From: Pedobacter cryoconitis
Lineage (GTDB): Bacteria; Bacteroidota; Bacteroidia; Sphingobacteriales; Sphingobacteriaceae
Assembly: GCF_003259615.1 (NCBI RefSeq)
Contig: NZ_QLLR01000038.1
Coordinates: forward strand, 1-50,442
Length of the DNA stretch: 50,442 bases
Reading direction: 5' to 3'
Shown piece by piece: positions 42,391-50,442 of the stretch (the stretch's first letter is position 1; each line of letters begins with the position of its first letter). The notes under the pieces were generated by a model. That model saw nothing but the letters and a program-made list of their open reading frames with translations, did not search any database and was not told the DNA's origin. A program made the position numbers and the translations under genes.

Positions 42391-43089
42391 AAAAGTCCTT
42401 AAGGAGAAATAGGCTTCGAGCTCTTTCAGCGTATTTTCATCGGTGTACATATCTTTGATGATTTTACCTTTTTCAAATAGGATAATACGTTCACAGACAT
42501 CTGTAACGTGGTTAAGGTCGTGACTGGAAATCAGTGTAGTGAGTTGTTTTGCTTTTAAAGTTTTTAAATGGTCTTTAAGCCTGATTTGTGTGGTGGGATC
42601 GAGGTTAGCAAAGGGTTCGTCAAGAATCAGCAGTTCGGGGTTTTGAAGCAGTGCTGCCACGATACCTATCTTGTTTTGATTACCCATGGAGAAGTCGCGG
42701 ATGTATTTGCCGCTGTTCATAATTTCTCCGTTGAAGAGTTCTGTATAGGGAGTTAAGTAGTTCATGACTTCCGAAGGGCTGTACTGTTGCAGGGAACCGA
42801 CAAAAAGGAAATATTCTTCTGGGGTGAGGTAATTGATCAGAAAGCCTTCGTCAAGAAAGGACGCGGTATAGTTTTTCCATTGGTCGTTGTGGGCTACATT
42901 TTTTCCTTTGGAAAGTATCTCTCCGGAAAACGGACGGATCAGATCCAGGAGCATCCTGAACAGGGTTGTTTTGCCAGCACCGTTATTACCAACAATTCCA
43001 ACAGTTTCCCCGGCATTAATAATGAGGTGATCAATATCTACAACGGTAGTACCAGCGTATTCTTTCTTTAATTCTTTAATTTCCAGCAT
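42388..43089 (-). CDS. ABC transporter ATP-binding protein
   Basis: 233 residues from ATG 43089, 1 bp after the permease stop; an in-frame TTG 27 nt earlier would overlap the permease gene. Walker A is GNNGAGKTT, the signature segment is DFSMGNQNK (a variant of LSGGQ), Walker B is LLILDEPFANLD, and the switch histidine is in SSHDLNH. It powers the adjacent membrane protein. The signature variant is like other exporters of this group. The transported compound is unknown. Confidence 0.92.
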   Translation of the reverse strand: MLEIKELKKEYAGTTVVDIDHLIINAGETVGIVGNNGAGKTTLFRMLLDLIRPFSGEILSKGKNVAHNDQWKNYTASFLDEGFLINYLTPEEYFLFVGSLQQYSPSEVMNYLTPYTELFNGEIMNSGKYIRDFSMGNQNKIGIVAALLQNPELLILDEPFANLDPTTQIRLKDHLKTLKAKQLTTLISSHDLNHVTDVCERIILFEKGKIIKDMYTDENTLKELEAYFSLRTF

Positions 43090-43090
43090 C

Positions 43091-44566
43091 TTATTTTTGT
43101 CTAAAGCCTTCTGCAATTTTGTATTTTCTTTTTTGAAACTCTTTGGTAAGAAAGTTTATCCAGAAGTTCCTGGTCGATAAACCTGCAAGGCCCGTGATCG
43201 CTATTGCTGCAATTCCCCAGTAGGGATTTAAGATCAGGGATATGGGTAAATAAATTAAATAGGGGCTCAGCATCAGGGGAATGGTTTGCAACATCGTAGA
43301 GGCGGTAATTCCCTGCCAGTTCATGGAAGATCCTTTACTTAAGTCGAGTGCTTTGTAGTTTTTAGTCGCAAAGTATAAGGTGATCACGGATGTGACCCCG
43401 ATATTATAGAAATAGACAGCAAATTGCAGGATCAGGATTTTCCAGCTGATTAATCCGTAAAGGCTTACTGCGGCAGTCAGCAGTGTTGATCCGATGGTGA
43501 ACAGGAGGAACTTTGCTTTAAAAAAAGTGCGCATATTCAGTTTGCTGGTTAGAAGCCCGTCAAATTCTGCGCTTTGCCAGCCAAACATAAATTGCCCGTA
43601 AAGCATAATCATGTTCCCGGTCATAAAAGCTGCGGGGAAAATCAGTGTCCAGAACTTGTCGGCAGCTAACTTGTCCTGTTTATAGAAAAGAAGACCATAG
43701 AAGATGAAAAGCAGCCCCTTAGTCAGTGTGGAACGCGACCTCTTGTTACGCAGGATTAATTTGATCTCCAGCGCAAGGTAGACCCCCACTTCGCCAAACC
43801 GATCGAGAATGGGGTAATCTGTACTTGATTTTTTCTGTTTTGCGGACTGTAATTCTTCGAGATAAAGATTGCTTCTTAAAAAACGGGTGTTGATCGTGAG
43901 CATAACAACAGCTGCAACAGGAAAGATTAATGCAAGGAGCGGTGTAATGGTTATGGTATGGAAAACGAGGTTTGAAAGCGATGCGATAGAAAAGATTTTG
44001 AAATATTCCAGCAGACCAACAGCCACTAAAAAGATGGAACCCAGAATTCCTGCTTTAAGATTCCCTATCGTCAGCCTCTTGAAATAAAGGGCAGCATAAT
44101 TATTGAAAACCATTAAAGAGATAATGGCCAGTAAATACATAGTACAGGCGAACGGGCCGAAATCACTATTGATCTTTAAAATAGCAAAGGGAAAAAAGAG
44201 CAGGAGCGGCAGCAGGTTGAAAACTGAAAAAAGTGCGGTGATATTTAAGAAAGAGACGAGTTTCTTTTTAGGGATATTCAGATGCAGGTAAGGTTGTACG
44301 GCCATTGCAGGCAGTTCTTGCAGCTGTAAACGCATCAGGAACTCTATCGTGAAATAGTAAAGGATCATGCCGTTGAAAACCAGTATCACGTCTTTGCCGG
44401 GTAGCATTTCCATAATAATATGCTCCATATTATATCCAATGAAAATGGAAACGGCCGCCAGGTAAAGCACAATGAAACCCATAATCAGCTGGGTTGCAAT
44501 TGTACCGCCCTTGCCTTTGGATCTCCAAAAACCCATCCACTGATGTGCTAAAAATGTTGCGTACAT
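43091..44566 (-). CDS. ABC-2-like permease (DUF5687-type membrane protein)
   Basis: 491 residues with about ten hydrophobic segments: about 25-47, 58-78, 107-128, 140-160, 175-195, 205-225, 285-305, 315-340, 355-400 and 425-475. The pattern is that of a fused pair of ABC-2 membrane halves. The start FLAHQWMGFWRSKGKGG and overall form match a Bacteroidota family that I believe is DUF5687. It is cotranscribed with the ATPase gene 1 bp downstream, making a complete two-gene exporter. Substrate not predictable. Confidence 0.78.
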   Translation of the reverse strand: MYATFLAHQWMGFWRSKGKGGTIATQLIMGFIVLYLAAVSIFIGYNMEHIIMEMLPGKDVILVFNGMILYYFTIEFLMRLQLQELPAMAVQPYLHLNIPKKKLVSFLNITALFSVFNLLPLLLFFPFAILKINSDFGPFACTMYLLAIISLMVFNNYAALYFKRLTIGNLKAGILGSIFLVAVGLLEYFKIFSIASLSNLVFHTITITPLLALIFPVAAVVMLTINTRFLRSNLYLEELQSAKQKKSSTDYPILDRFGEVGVYLALEIKLILRNKRSRSTLTKGLLFIFYGLLFYKQDKLAADKFWTLIFPAAFMTGNMIMLYGQFMFGWQSAEFDGLLTSKLNMRTFFKAKFLLFTIGSTLLTAAVSLYGLISWKILILQFAVYFYNIGVTSVITLYFATKNYKALDLSKGSSMNWQGITASTMLQTIPLMLSPYLIYLPISLILNPYWGIAAIAITGLAGLSTRNFWINFLTKEFQKRKYKIAEGFRQK

Positions 44567-44685
44567 AATCGTAAATATATATAAAAATTAAATCCATCGT
44601 ACACCAGAATTTCGCTCGAAAGCAAGTCACCACGAGATCTGCTATATAGAAGGTGCTTTGTTGAGTTATTGCTGTTTTTTTTTCA

Positions 44686-44693
44686 TATTTTTG
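44686..44693 (+). promoter_or_regulatory. -7 promoter box before the small conserved gene
   Basis: TATTTTTG, 16 nt before ATG 44710. Candidate -33 boxes TTTG (44657-44660) and GTTG (44660-44663) lie 25 or 22 nt upstream, a little far. Confidence 0.5.
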
Positions 44694-44709
44694 CGGGAAA
44701 GAATATATT

Positions 44710-44925
44710 ATGGCAAGCTTTACGTTCACTCCTGAATCCGCAGAAAGAGTTAAAATCAAAGTCCTTAGAAAATACAGAGATTTGGCTAAAGAGAATTTAA
44801 TATTTGCGCCTGGTCAGGAAGATCAGCTGGTTAATCAATTGACTGCTTTATTGAAAAGGGATGTCAGATATGTTGAATTTACCATCAATAAAGCGCTTGC
44901 CGATCCTAATGGAAACAGGTTATAA
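44710..44925 (+). CDS. Small conserved protein, unknown function
   Basis: 71 residues, rich in lysine and leucine, mixed helix/strand, no signal peptide, no cysteine. It has its own -7 box and a normal reading frame, ends cleanly, and is followed by the S41 protease after 33 bp. No family motif is recognised. The composition (MASFTFTPESAERVKIKVL start, then a helical middle) suggests a small cytoplasmic protein. Coding likelihood is good because of promoter position and lack of an overlapping gene. Confidence 0.65.
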   Translation: MASFTFTPESAERVKIKVLRKYRDLAKENLIFAPGQEDQLVNQLTALLKRDVRYVEFTINKALADPNGNRL

Positions 44926-44958
44926 GCAATAGGTAAGCCCCCTGTTTAACTCATTCGC

Positions 44959-46662
44959 ATGCCCATGAAAAGAAACAAGTTTGCACTTCTATTTGCTCTT
45001 ATTGCATTTGCGTCTTTTACCTGGTCTTTTAAAGAGGATTTATTCCTGGTATCTAAAAATCTGGACATTTTCGCTTCCTTATACAAGGAGATCAACATCA
45101 ATTATGTTGATGAAACCAATGCCGGAGATTTAATGAAAAGTGGAATCGATGCGATGCTGGATACGCTGGACCCCTATACTACCTATATTCCTGAGTCTGA
45201 AGTAGAAGATTATAAGCTGAAATATGTGAGCACACAGTTTGGCGGAATCGGTGCGAGTACTGTTTTTATCGAAGGAAAGCTTTTTGTAAATGAAGTGAGC
45301 GCAGGTTATCCTGCATTTAAGCTAGGCATTCAGCCGGGCGACCAGATCGTAAAGATCAATGGCATTGAAGTCAAAGGAAAGGAACGTGCTGAAGTTAGCC
45401 GTTTACTTCGTGGTCCGCGTGGTTCTGCTGTAGATCTGCTCCTGATCAGAGAGGGAACAGTGATTCAAAAACAGTTAGTCAGAGACGAAATCAAGCAACT
45501 TAATGTTTCCTATTCAGGAATGATCGGCGACCTTGCTTATATCAGGCTGGATAAGTTTCTGGAGAATTCTGCGCAGGAAGTACAGGATGCTGCAATTGAG
45601 TTAAATAAACAGCATCCAAAAGGGATGATCCTGGATTTAAGATATAATGGAGGAGGGATTTTGCAGGAAGCTGTAAAAATTGTCAATCTATTTGTCAATA
45701 AAGACCTGGTTGTGGTGACTCAAAAAGGGCGCAATCCTGAAAAAACAATCAATTATAAAACAAGTAACCTGCCGTTGTTGCCAGATCTTCCGTTGGTGGT
45801 ATTAATCAATGGCTCTTCTGCCTCGGCTTCAGAAATAGTTGCGGGAGCGTTGCAGGATCTGGACAGAGGTGTAGTTATCGGACAAAGAAGCTACGGTAAG
45901 GGCCTGGTTCAGCAAACTTTCAACCTGCCTTATAACAGCTTGGTTAAGGTTACGGTAGCGAAATATTTTACGCCTTCGGGAAGATGTATCCAGGCCGTAG
46001 ATTATGCGCATAAAAATAAAGACGGGAAGAATATAAAGTTTGCAGACTCCCTGATTGCGAAATACAATACTAAAACAGGGCGGATTGTTTATAACGGCAG
46101 CGGTGTTTACCCGGATGTAGAAGTCGGAACTATCAAATTGAGTCCTATAACGATCTCTTTAATTAGTAAGAGCATGTTCTTTGATTTTGCTAACAGCTAT
46201 AAAAAGAGCCATGCAACGATCAGCCCGGCTACAGAGTTTCAGCTGTCAGATGAGGATTATGCTGCTTTTGCCAGTTCTTTGGATGGTAAAGACTATGCTT
46301 ATACTTCTACAACGGAAAGATTGCTCTCAGAGTTGAAAACTGAAGCAGAGAAAGAACAAAAGCTGGGATTGGTTAAGAAAGATCTGGAAGACCTGAAGGA
46401 TAAGATGCTGGTGGCTAAGAAAACAGAGGTATTCACGCATAAAGCGGAAATCAAAAGAATACTTGAAACACAGATTGTAAGCAGGTATTATTTTGAGAAA
46501 GGTAAAATAGTGCAAGCATTCCAGTATGATAAGGAACTGGAAGCCGCAAAATCAGTGCTCGGCAATTCCACTAAAATGCTTGCAATATTAAAAGGTGAGG
46601 GTACTTATAAAACTATAGGTGATCCTGCAAAAGTGATTGCAGCTCCTGCAGATAGTAATTAA
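44959..46662 (+). CDS. S41 family C-terminal processing protease (CtpA-like)
   Basis: 567 residues. A signal anchor at about 5-24. Residues about 60-85 hold the DPYTTYIPESE segment. A PDZ domain follows at about 90-170 (VSAGYPAFKLGIQPGDQIVKING in part). The S41 catalytic core has the serine in NGSSASASE (about 289) and the lysine in SYGKG (about 314). The last 150 residues are a helical extension. These enzymes trim C-termini of periplasmic proteins. The gene follows the small conserved gene and overlaps the end of the convergent ferredoxin gene by 4 bp. Confidence 0.92.
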   Translation: MPMKRNKFALLFALIAFASFTWSFKEDLFLVSKNLDIFASLYKEININYVDETNAGDLMKSGIDAMLDTLDPYTTYIPESEVEDYKLKYVSTQFGGIGASTVFIEGKLFVNEVSAGYPAFKLGIQPGDQIVKINGIEVKGKERAEVSRLLRGPRGSAVDLLLIREGTVIQKQLVRDEIKQLNVSYSGMIGDLAYIRLDKFLENSAQEVQDAAIELNKQHPKGMILDLRYNGGGILQEAVKIVNLFVNKDLVVVTQKGRNPEKTINYKTSNLPLLPDLPLVVLINGSSASASEIVAGALQDLDRGVVIGQRSYGKGLVQQTFNLPYNSLVKVTVAKYFTPSGRCIQAVDYAHKNKDGKNIKFADSLIAKYNTKTGRIVYNGSGVYPDVEVGTIKLSPITISLISKSMFFDFANSYKKSHATISPATEFQLSDEDYAAFASSLDGKDYAYTSTTERLLSELKTEAEKEQKLGLVKKDLEDLKDKMLVAKKTEVFTHKAEIKRILETQIVSRYYFEKGKIVQAFQYDKELEAAKSVLGNSTKMLAILKGEGTYKTIGDPAKVIAAPADSN

Positions 46663-46988
46663 TCAGTCCCGTGTAGTTTCACAACCAATCCGTCCATTTC
46701 ATGGCTTAACTGCAGCTGACAGGCTAATCTTGAATTTGGTAAAAGATCGGGTAAAGTATCCAGCATGGCATATTCGTCATCTGTCATTTCCTTTAACTTG
46801 TCTTCACCTTCCAAAACATCCACACAGCAGGTTGCGCATAAAGCCATACCACCGCAGGTAGCTAAAATATCATATTCACAAGCTTTAAGGTATTCCATTA
46901 AGCTTAATCCCATGTCAACAGGAGCTTCCAGTGAAGTTAAAGTGCCATCAGGGTTTTGAACGTGTACGGTAATATTATTTTCTTCCAT
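46659..46988 (-). CDS. 2Fe-2S ferredoxin
   Basis: 109 residues. Cluster ligands are Cys45, Cys51 and Cys54 in the CGGMALCATC loop and Cys90 in RLACQL, the adrenodoxin-like spacing C-x5-C-x2-C...C. It carries one low-potential 2Fe-2S cluster. It lies 3 bp downstream of a ferredoxin-NADP reductase gene, so the pair forms an electron-transfer module from NADPH. The final acceptor is not encoded nearby. Confidence 0.92.
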   Translation of the reverse strand: MEENNITVHVQNPDGTLTSLEAPVDMGLSLMEYLKACEYDILATCGGMALCATCCVDVLEGEDKLKEMTDDEYAMLDTLPDLLPNSRLACQLQLSHEMDGLVVKLHGTD

Positions 46989-46991
46989 TAT

Positions 46992-48002
46992 TTAAAATTC
47001 TGCTACTCCGTTAACTGTAGTATATTTCATAGTGTATTTAACACCAGGGTTCATGTACTGGTAAGCACTGTGACTCATTAATGCAGCTTCGTGGAATCCG
47101 CAAAGGATTAGTTTTAACTTGTTTGTATAAGTATTGATGTCACCGATTGCATAAATACCCGGGATATTTGTTGAGTAATCATCAGTGTTAACTTCGATTG
47201 CACTTTTATGAATATTCAGGTTCCATTGCTCAATCGGGCCTAATTTAGGGCTTAATCCGAAAAGAGGAATTAAATGGTCAGCATCAATGATTGTTTTTTC
47301 AAGCGTTTTGTTATGTACAATCTCTACATTTTCCAGTTTGCCTGTTCCTGTTACGGCACCCAGGTTACTGTTGAGTACAAGATTTATTTTCCCGCTTTCT
47401 GCCAGCTGCATTACTTTAGCTACAGAGTCTGGTGCGCCACGGAAGCTTTCGCTGCGGTGTACAAGTGTTAATTCTTCTACAATATCAGCCAGGAATATAG
47501 TCCAGTCCAGTGCAGAATCACCACCACCCGCAATAACCATTTTCTGTCCGCGGTACTGCTCAGGATCAAGGATCATGTAATTTACGCCACGTCCGTTTTC
47601 AAACTGCTCCAGTCCGGATACTACAGGTTTACGAGGTTCAAAACAACCTAATCCGCCAGCAATAACTACAACTTTAGCTTCTATGATCGTACCCATGTTG
47701 GTTGTCAGGACGAAATCACCTTCACCACGTTTCTCCAGGCCTTCGATACGTTCGCCCAAAGTATAACCAGGATGAAATGGTTTAGCTTGTTCTACCAGGT
47801 TATCAACTAGTTCCTGAGCTAATACGCTCGGATAACCAGGGATGTCATATATAGGTTTTTTAGGATAAATTTCGGAAAGCTGACCTCCAACCTGAGGTAA
47901 GTAATCAATTAAATGACAACGCATTTTAAGCAAACCTGCTTCGAAAATAGCAAACAAACCTACGGGTCCGGCGCCAATGATGGCTATATCTGTAGAAATC
48001 AT
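46992..48002 (-). CDS. Ferredoxin--NADP(+) reductase, thioredoxin-reductase-like type
   Basis: 336 residues. FAD-binding IIGAGPVG (8-15), CHLIDYLPQVGGQLSEIYP (in pieces about 29-48), NADP-binding VIAGGGDSALDW, and GIYAIGDINTY near the C-terminus. It has no CxxC redox pair, which separates it from thioredoxin reductase and fits the YumC-type ferredoxin reductase. It reduces the ferredoxin encoded directly downstream. Confidence 0.92.
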   Translation of the reverse strand: MISTDIAIIGAGPVGLFAIFEAGLLKMRCHLIDYLPQVGGQLSEIYPKKPIYDIPGYPSVLAQELVDNLVEQAKPFHPGYTLGERIEGLEKRGEGDFVLTTNMGTIIEAKVVVIAGGLGCFEPRKPVVSGLEQFENGRGVNYMILDPEQYRGQKMVIAGGGDSALDWTIFLADIVEELTLVHRSESFRGAPDSVAKVMQLAESGKINLVLNSNLGAVTGTGKLENVEIVHNKTLEKTIIDADHLIPLFGLSPKLGPIEQWNLNIHKSAIEVNTDDYSTNIPGIYAIGDINTYTNKLKLILCGFHEAALMSHSAYQYMNPGVKYTMKYTTVNGVAEF

Positions 48003-48205
48003 GTATTTAAATTTGTTGCGAATTTACGAAATTTGTTTGTAATGATTCTCGATTGTCTGCATTTGATTCAAAATTGAGGCTGATTTGACAAAGTTGACTG
48101 ATCTAATGGGTTAAGTATTCATTTAATCATAGAGTTAAGGGCGATTGTCTGTAAAAATTATTTTTGAACATGATTGATAAAATGGTTGACTATCTTTGAA
48201 TATTG

Positions 48206-48961
48206 ATGAAAAAGAACATATATTTTGCCTCTGATTTTCATTTAGGGTCACCAAATCATACTGCAAGCCGCGTTCGCGAAGACCGTATTGTACGCTGGCT
48301 TAATTCCATTGAACCGACTTGTGCGGAGTTATTTCTGATGGGAGATATTTTTGATTTTTGGTTTGAGTATAAAACCGTTGTACCTAAAGGATATATCCGT
48401 TTACTCGGAAAGCTGGCCTCGATGTCTGATGCCGGTGTTAAAATCTACTTTTTTAAAGGAAACCATGACATGTGGGTGGATGATTATTTTACCAAAGAAA
48501 TGGGTATACAGATCGTTAGTGATGAGCTGGTTATCCATCGCGGAGGAAAGAGTTTTTACCTGCATCACGGGGATGGTCTGGGACCTGGGGATGCGGGTTA
48601 CCGGGTGCTGCGGAAGTTTTTCCGGAATCCGGTTTGCAGGTGGCTGTTTTCTGTCCTTCCACCGAGAATTGGTTTAGGGATCGCTACGGGCTGGTCTGGT
48701 CACAGCCGGATTGTGAATACGGCTACAGAAGAAGTTTTTCTGGGGGAGGATAAAGAGTGGCTTGCTGTATATTCGAGAGAAGTACTGGAAAAACAACATT
48801 ATGATTATTTCATTTACGGGCACCGCCATTTACCGATGATCGTGGACCTGGGTAAAGGAAGTAAATATTACAATATCGGGGAGTGGTTCGGATTTAATTC
48901 TTATGCTGTTTTTGACGGCGAAGAGTTGAGTTTAAAGTATTTTGAGAAGGCAGGGGAGTAA
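48206..48961 (+). CDS. lpxH: UDP-2,3-diacylglucosamine diphosphatase family enzyme
   Basis: 251 residues from ATG 48206 (a TTG one codon earlier is less likely). Calcineurin-type metal site: DFHLGS (about 9-14), GDIFDFWFEY, GNHDMW, HHGDG and YGHRHLP. These are the five metallophosphatase motifs in the LpxH arrangement, which cleaves UDP-diacylglucosamine to lipid X in lipid A synthesis. A -7 box TATCTTTG at 48191-48198 gives a very short leader. It is not next to other lpx genes. Confidence 0.9.
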   Translation: MKKNIYFASDFHLGSPNHTASRVREDRIVRWLNSIEPTCAELFLMGDIFDFWFEYKTVVPKGYIRLLGKLASMSDAGVKIYFFKGNHDMWVDDYFTKEMGIQIVSDELVIHRGGKSFYLHHGDGLGPGDAGYRVLRKFFRNPVCRWLFSVLPPRIGLGIATGWSGHSRIVNTATEEVFLGEDKEWLAVYSREVLEKQHYDYFIYGHRHLPMIVDLGKGSKYYNIGEWFGFNSYAVFDGEELSLKYFEKAGE

Positions 48962-49186
48962 AATCTATACTAATACGCTGATCAATTATTAGTTGCGCAG
49001 CCTGATCGTCCTTGAAAAACAATAATATATTTCACCGAAATTCCTTATTTTTGTAATCCTATAAATACCAAGTGCTTCAGTATACCTTTCTGATCCGGTA
49101 ATTTCCAGCAGGATGAGTTGGAGATTAACGGTTTAAACATTGTTGAAAAGGACTGGGCAGCTATTTATTTGCTGAATAAAAAGATT

Positions 49187-50260
49187 ATGTTAGAGAAATT
49201 AGAAGCTATAAAAATTCGCTGGGAAGATGTAGAAGAGCAATTGACGAATCCTGATACTATGCAGGATATGAAACGTTTTGCCCAGTTAAATAAAGAATAT
49301 AAAGATTTAAGCAAGATTGTAAATGAATATCTGATTTACAAAAATGTAATGAGCAACATTGACGCAAACAAAGAGATCCTGCTTACTGAGAAGGATGCAG
49401 AAATGCGTGAAATGGCTAAAGAGGAACTGGATTTACTGTTGAAACAACAGGAAGAGATTGAGGAAAAGGTTCGCCTGATGCTGATCCCTGTAGATCCTGA
49501 GGATTCTAAAAATGCAGTATTCGAGATCAGAGGTGGTACTGGTGGTGATGAAGCAGCTTTATTTGCTGGTGATTTATTCCGTATGTATACCCGTTTCTTC
49601 GAGCAGAAACGCTGGAAAGTTGAAGTTGTGGATGTTACTGAAGGTACAGCCGGCGGATACAAAGAGGTGATCATGAAAGTGAGCGGAGAAGATGTATACG
49701 GACAATTGAAATATGAGTCTGGTGTACACCGCGTACAGCGTGTGCCTGACACTGAAACACAGGGTAGGGTACATACTTCGGCTGCTTCGGTAGCGGTGTT
49801 GCCTGAGGCTGAGGAAATCGACTTCTATTTAAATCCTGCTGATATTGATCTGCAAACTTCGCGCTCAGGTGGTGCAGGTGGACAGAACGTAAATAAGGTA
49901 GAGACTAAGGTACAGCTGACGCACAGACCATCGGGTATGGTTGTAGTTTGTCAGCAGGAACGTTCACAGTTAGGGAACAGAGAGATCGCGATGGAAATGT
50001 TACGTAGTAAGCTATATGATATTGAATTGCAGAAACGTAATGGTGATATTGCTTCAAGACGTAAGACTATGGTATCTACTGGTGACCGTTCAGCTAAGAT
50101 CAGAACGTACAATTATCCACAGGGAAGAGTAACAGATCACCGTATTGGTTTGACGTTATATAACCTGAACGGTGTGATGGACGGCGGGGTACAAGAGCTT
50201 ATTGATGCGTTACAGTTCGCTGAGAATGCAGAAAAGATGAAAGAGGGCTCTGTAGCTTAA
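49187..50260 (+). CDS. prfA: Peptide chain release factor 1
   Basis: 357 residues from ATG 49187; an in-frame TTG at 49118 would add 23 residues not present in the family. The peptidyl-tRNA hydrolysis motif GGQ is in SGGAGGQNVNKVE. The codon-recognition site reads VQRVPDTETQGR, giving P-D-T at the PxT position of RF1 (RF2 would have SPF), so it reads UAA and UAG. A -7 box TATTTTTG at 49046-49053 suggests a 5' leader of about 125 nt. Length and domains are normal. Confidence 0.96.
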   Translation: MLEKLEAIKIRWEDVEEQLTNPDTMQDMKRFAQLNKEYKDLSKIVNEYLIYKNVMSNIDANKEILLTEKDAEMREMAKEELDLLLKQQEEIEEKVRLMLIPVDPEDSKNAVFEIRGGTGGDEAALFAGDLFRMYTRFFEQKRWKVEVVDVTEGTAGGYKEVIMKVSGEDVYGQLKYESGVHRVQRVPDTETQGRVHTSAASVAVLPEAEEIDFYLNPADIDLQTSRSGGAGGQNVNKVETKVQLTHRPSGMVVVCQQERSQLGNREIAMEMLRSKLYDIELQKRNGDIASRRKTMVSTGDRSAKIRTYNYPQGRVTDHRIGLTLYNLNGVMDGGVQELIDALQFAENAEKMKEGSVA

Positions 50261-50299
50261 TGAGTTAGGTTTTTATTCAAAAATAATTGAAATATTAAT

Positions 50300-50329
50300 T
50301 TTGAATTGTAATTATAGTTCCTATATTTG
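50300..50329 (+). promoter_or_regulatory. Consensus promoter of tRNA-Asp
   Basis: TTTG (50300-50303), an 18-bp spacer and a perfect -7 box TATATTTG (50322-50329), 20 bp before the tRNA. Confidence 0.75.
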
Positions 50330-50349
50330 CAATCCCGAAAGGGAAAGAC

Positions 50350-50423
50350 GGACCGGTAGTTCAGCTGGTTAGAATGCCGCCCTGTCACGGCGGAGGTCGC
50401 GGGTTCGAGTCCCGTCCGGTCCG
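50350..50423 (+). tRNA. tRNA-Asp (GTC)
   Basis: A canonical cloverleaf: acceptor GGACCGG/CCGGTCC, anticodon stem CCGCC/GGCGG with loop CTGTCAC (anticodon GTC), T-arm GCGGG-TTCGAGT-CCCGT, discriminator G. The next bases are CAAGA, so CCA is not encoded. This contrasts with the two tRNA-like genes near the left end of the window, which share the formal anticodon but encode CCA. Confidence 0.97.
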
Positions 50424-50442
50424 CAAGATTAGACAAAACATT

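Noticed and set aside
46659..46662. Overlap of protease and ferredoxin gene ends as an antisense control device
   Set aside because: A 4-bp overlap of convergent stop codons is ordinary and also occurs at 11661-11664.
49187..50260. Release factor with altered stop-codon reading because of P-D-T instead of P-A-T
   Set aside because: RF1 recognition is PxT and the middle residue varies. To my knowledge PDT is common in Bacteroidota RF1, so no recoding is implied.

Overview
The window is about 50 kb of ordinary chromosome from a Bacteroidota bacterium, most likely Sphingobacteriaceae and Pedobacter-like. The evidence is the Bacteroidota promoter form (TTTG, then TAnnTTTG) in front of many genes, the gliding/T9SS lipoprotein GldD, futalosine-pathway menaquinone genes, the DUF1501/DUF1800 pair, a NagB-LmbE fusion protein and a sulfonate-type ComA homologue. 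Codon use and A+T-rich intergenic DNA look uniform. No prophage, CRISPR array or intact insertion sequence was seen.

Layout. 1-340: end of an rRNA operon (spacer, 5S rRNA, terminator). 341-1183: spacer with short degenerate repeats, then an Lrp/AsnC regulator. 1257-1676: a self-contained transcription unit with a consensus promoter, two tandem class II tRNA-like genes with greatly enlarged variable arms and encoded GCCA ends, and a strong terminator. This is the most unusual object in the window. 1792-3302: a PI-PLC-like lipoprotein and a small His-rich membrane protein. 3323-6314: trpEGC behind a classical attenuator whose leader peptide carries Trp-Gln-Trp. 6337-9720: hflX, rbfA, an M23 peptidase, a TonB-like protein and a small membrane protein. 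9748-11664: a lipid kinase divergent from an App1-like phosphatidate phosphatase. 11661-14298: the DUF1501/DUF1800 pair. 14372-20485: aat, a SNF2 helicase, a putative adhesin-head/GIN protein behind an ECF-type promoter, and an ALDH7-type dehydrogenase. 20869-26867: a TPR protein, a ComA-like synthase, aroE, gldD, an MBL hydrolase, a LolC/E-like permease and a lipoprotein. 26876-28409: mqnB-mqnD. 28506-34225: a PTPS-type pterin synthase with folE, then fabD and a very large NtrY-like histidine kinase. 34250-41891: a coiled-coil membrane protein, a GH10-like glycosidase, an M16 protease and the NagB-LmbE protein. 42388-44566: an ABC transporter ATPase/permease pair. 44710-50423: a small conserved protein, a CtpA-like S41 protease, a ferredoxin/ferredoxin-reductase operon, lpxH, prfA and tRNA-Asp.

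Functional themes are mostly housekeeping: translation and ribosome maturation (5S, hflX, rbfA, aat, prfA, tRNAs), aromatic and quinone metabolism (trpEGC, aroE, mqnBD), pterins (PTPS, folE), and envelope and lipid biology (lpxH, fabD, lipid kinase/App1, M23, GldD, LolC/E-like).

Three things do not fit simple gene annotation. One is the twin tRNA-like operon at 1257-1676. The second is the intergenic region 41892-42387, which stacks a 26-bp hairpin, a G-quadruplex motif and a 19-unit array of 15-bp repeats. The third is a set of long palindromes between genes (36914-36988, 39881-39950) that look like an insertion-sequence end or miniature element. All assignments come from reading the sequence and remembered family motifs; no database search was run.
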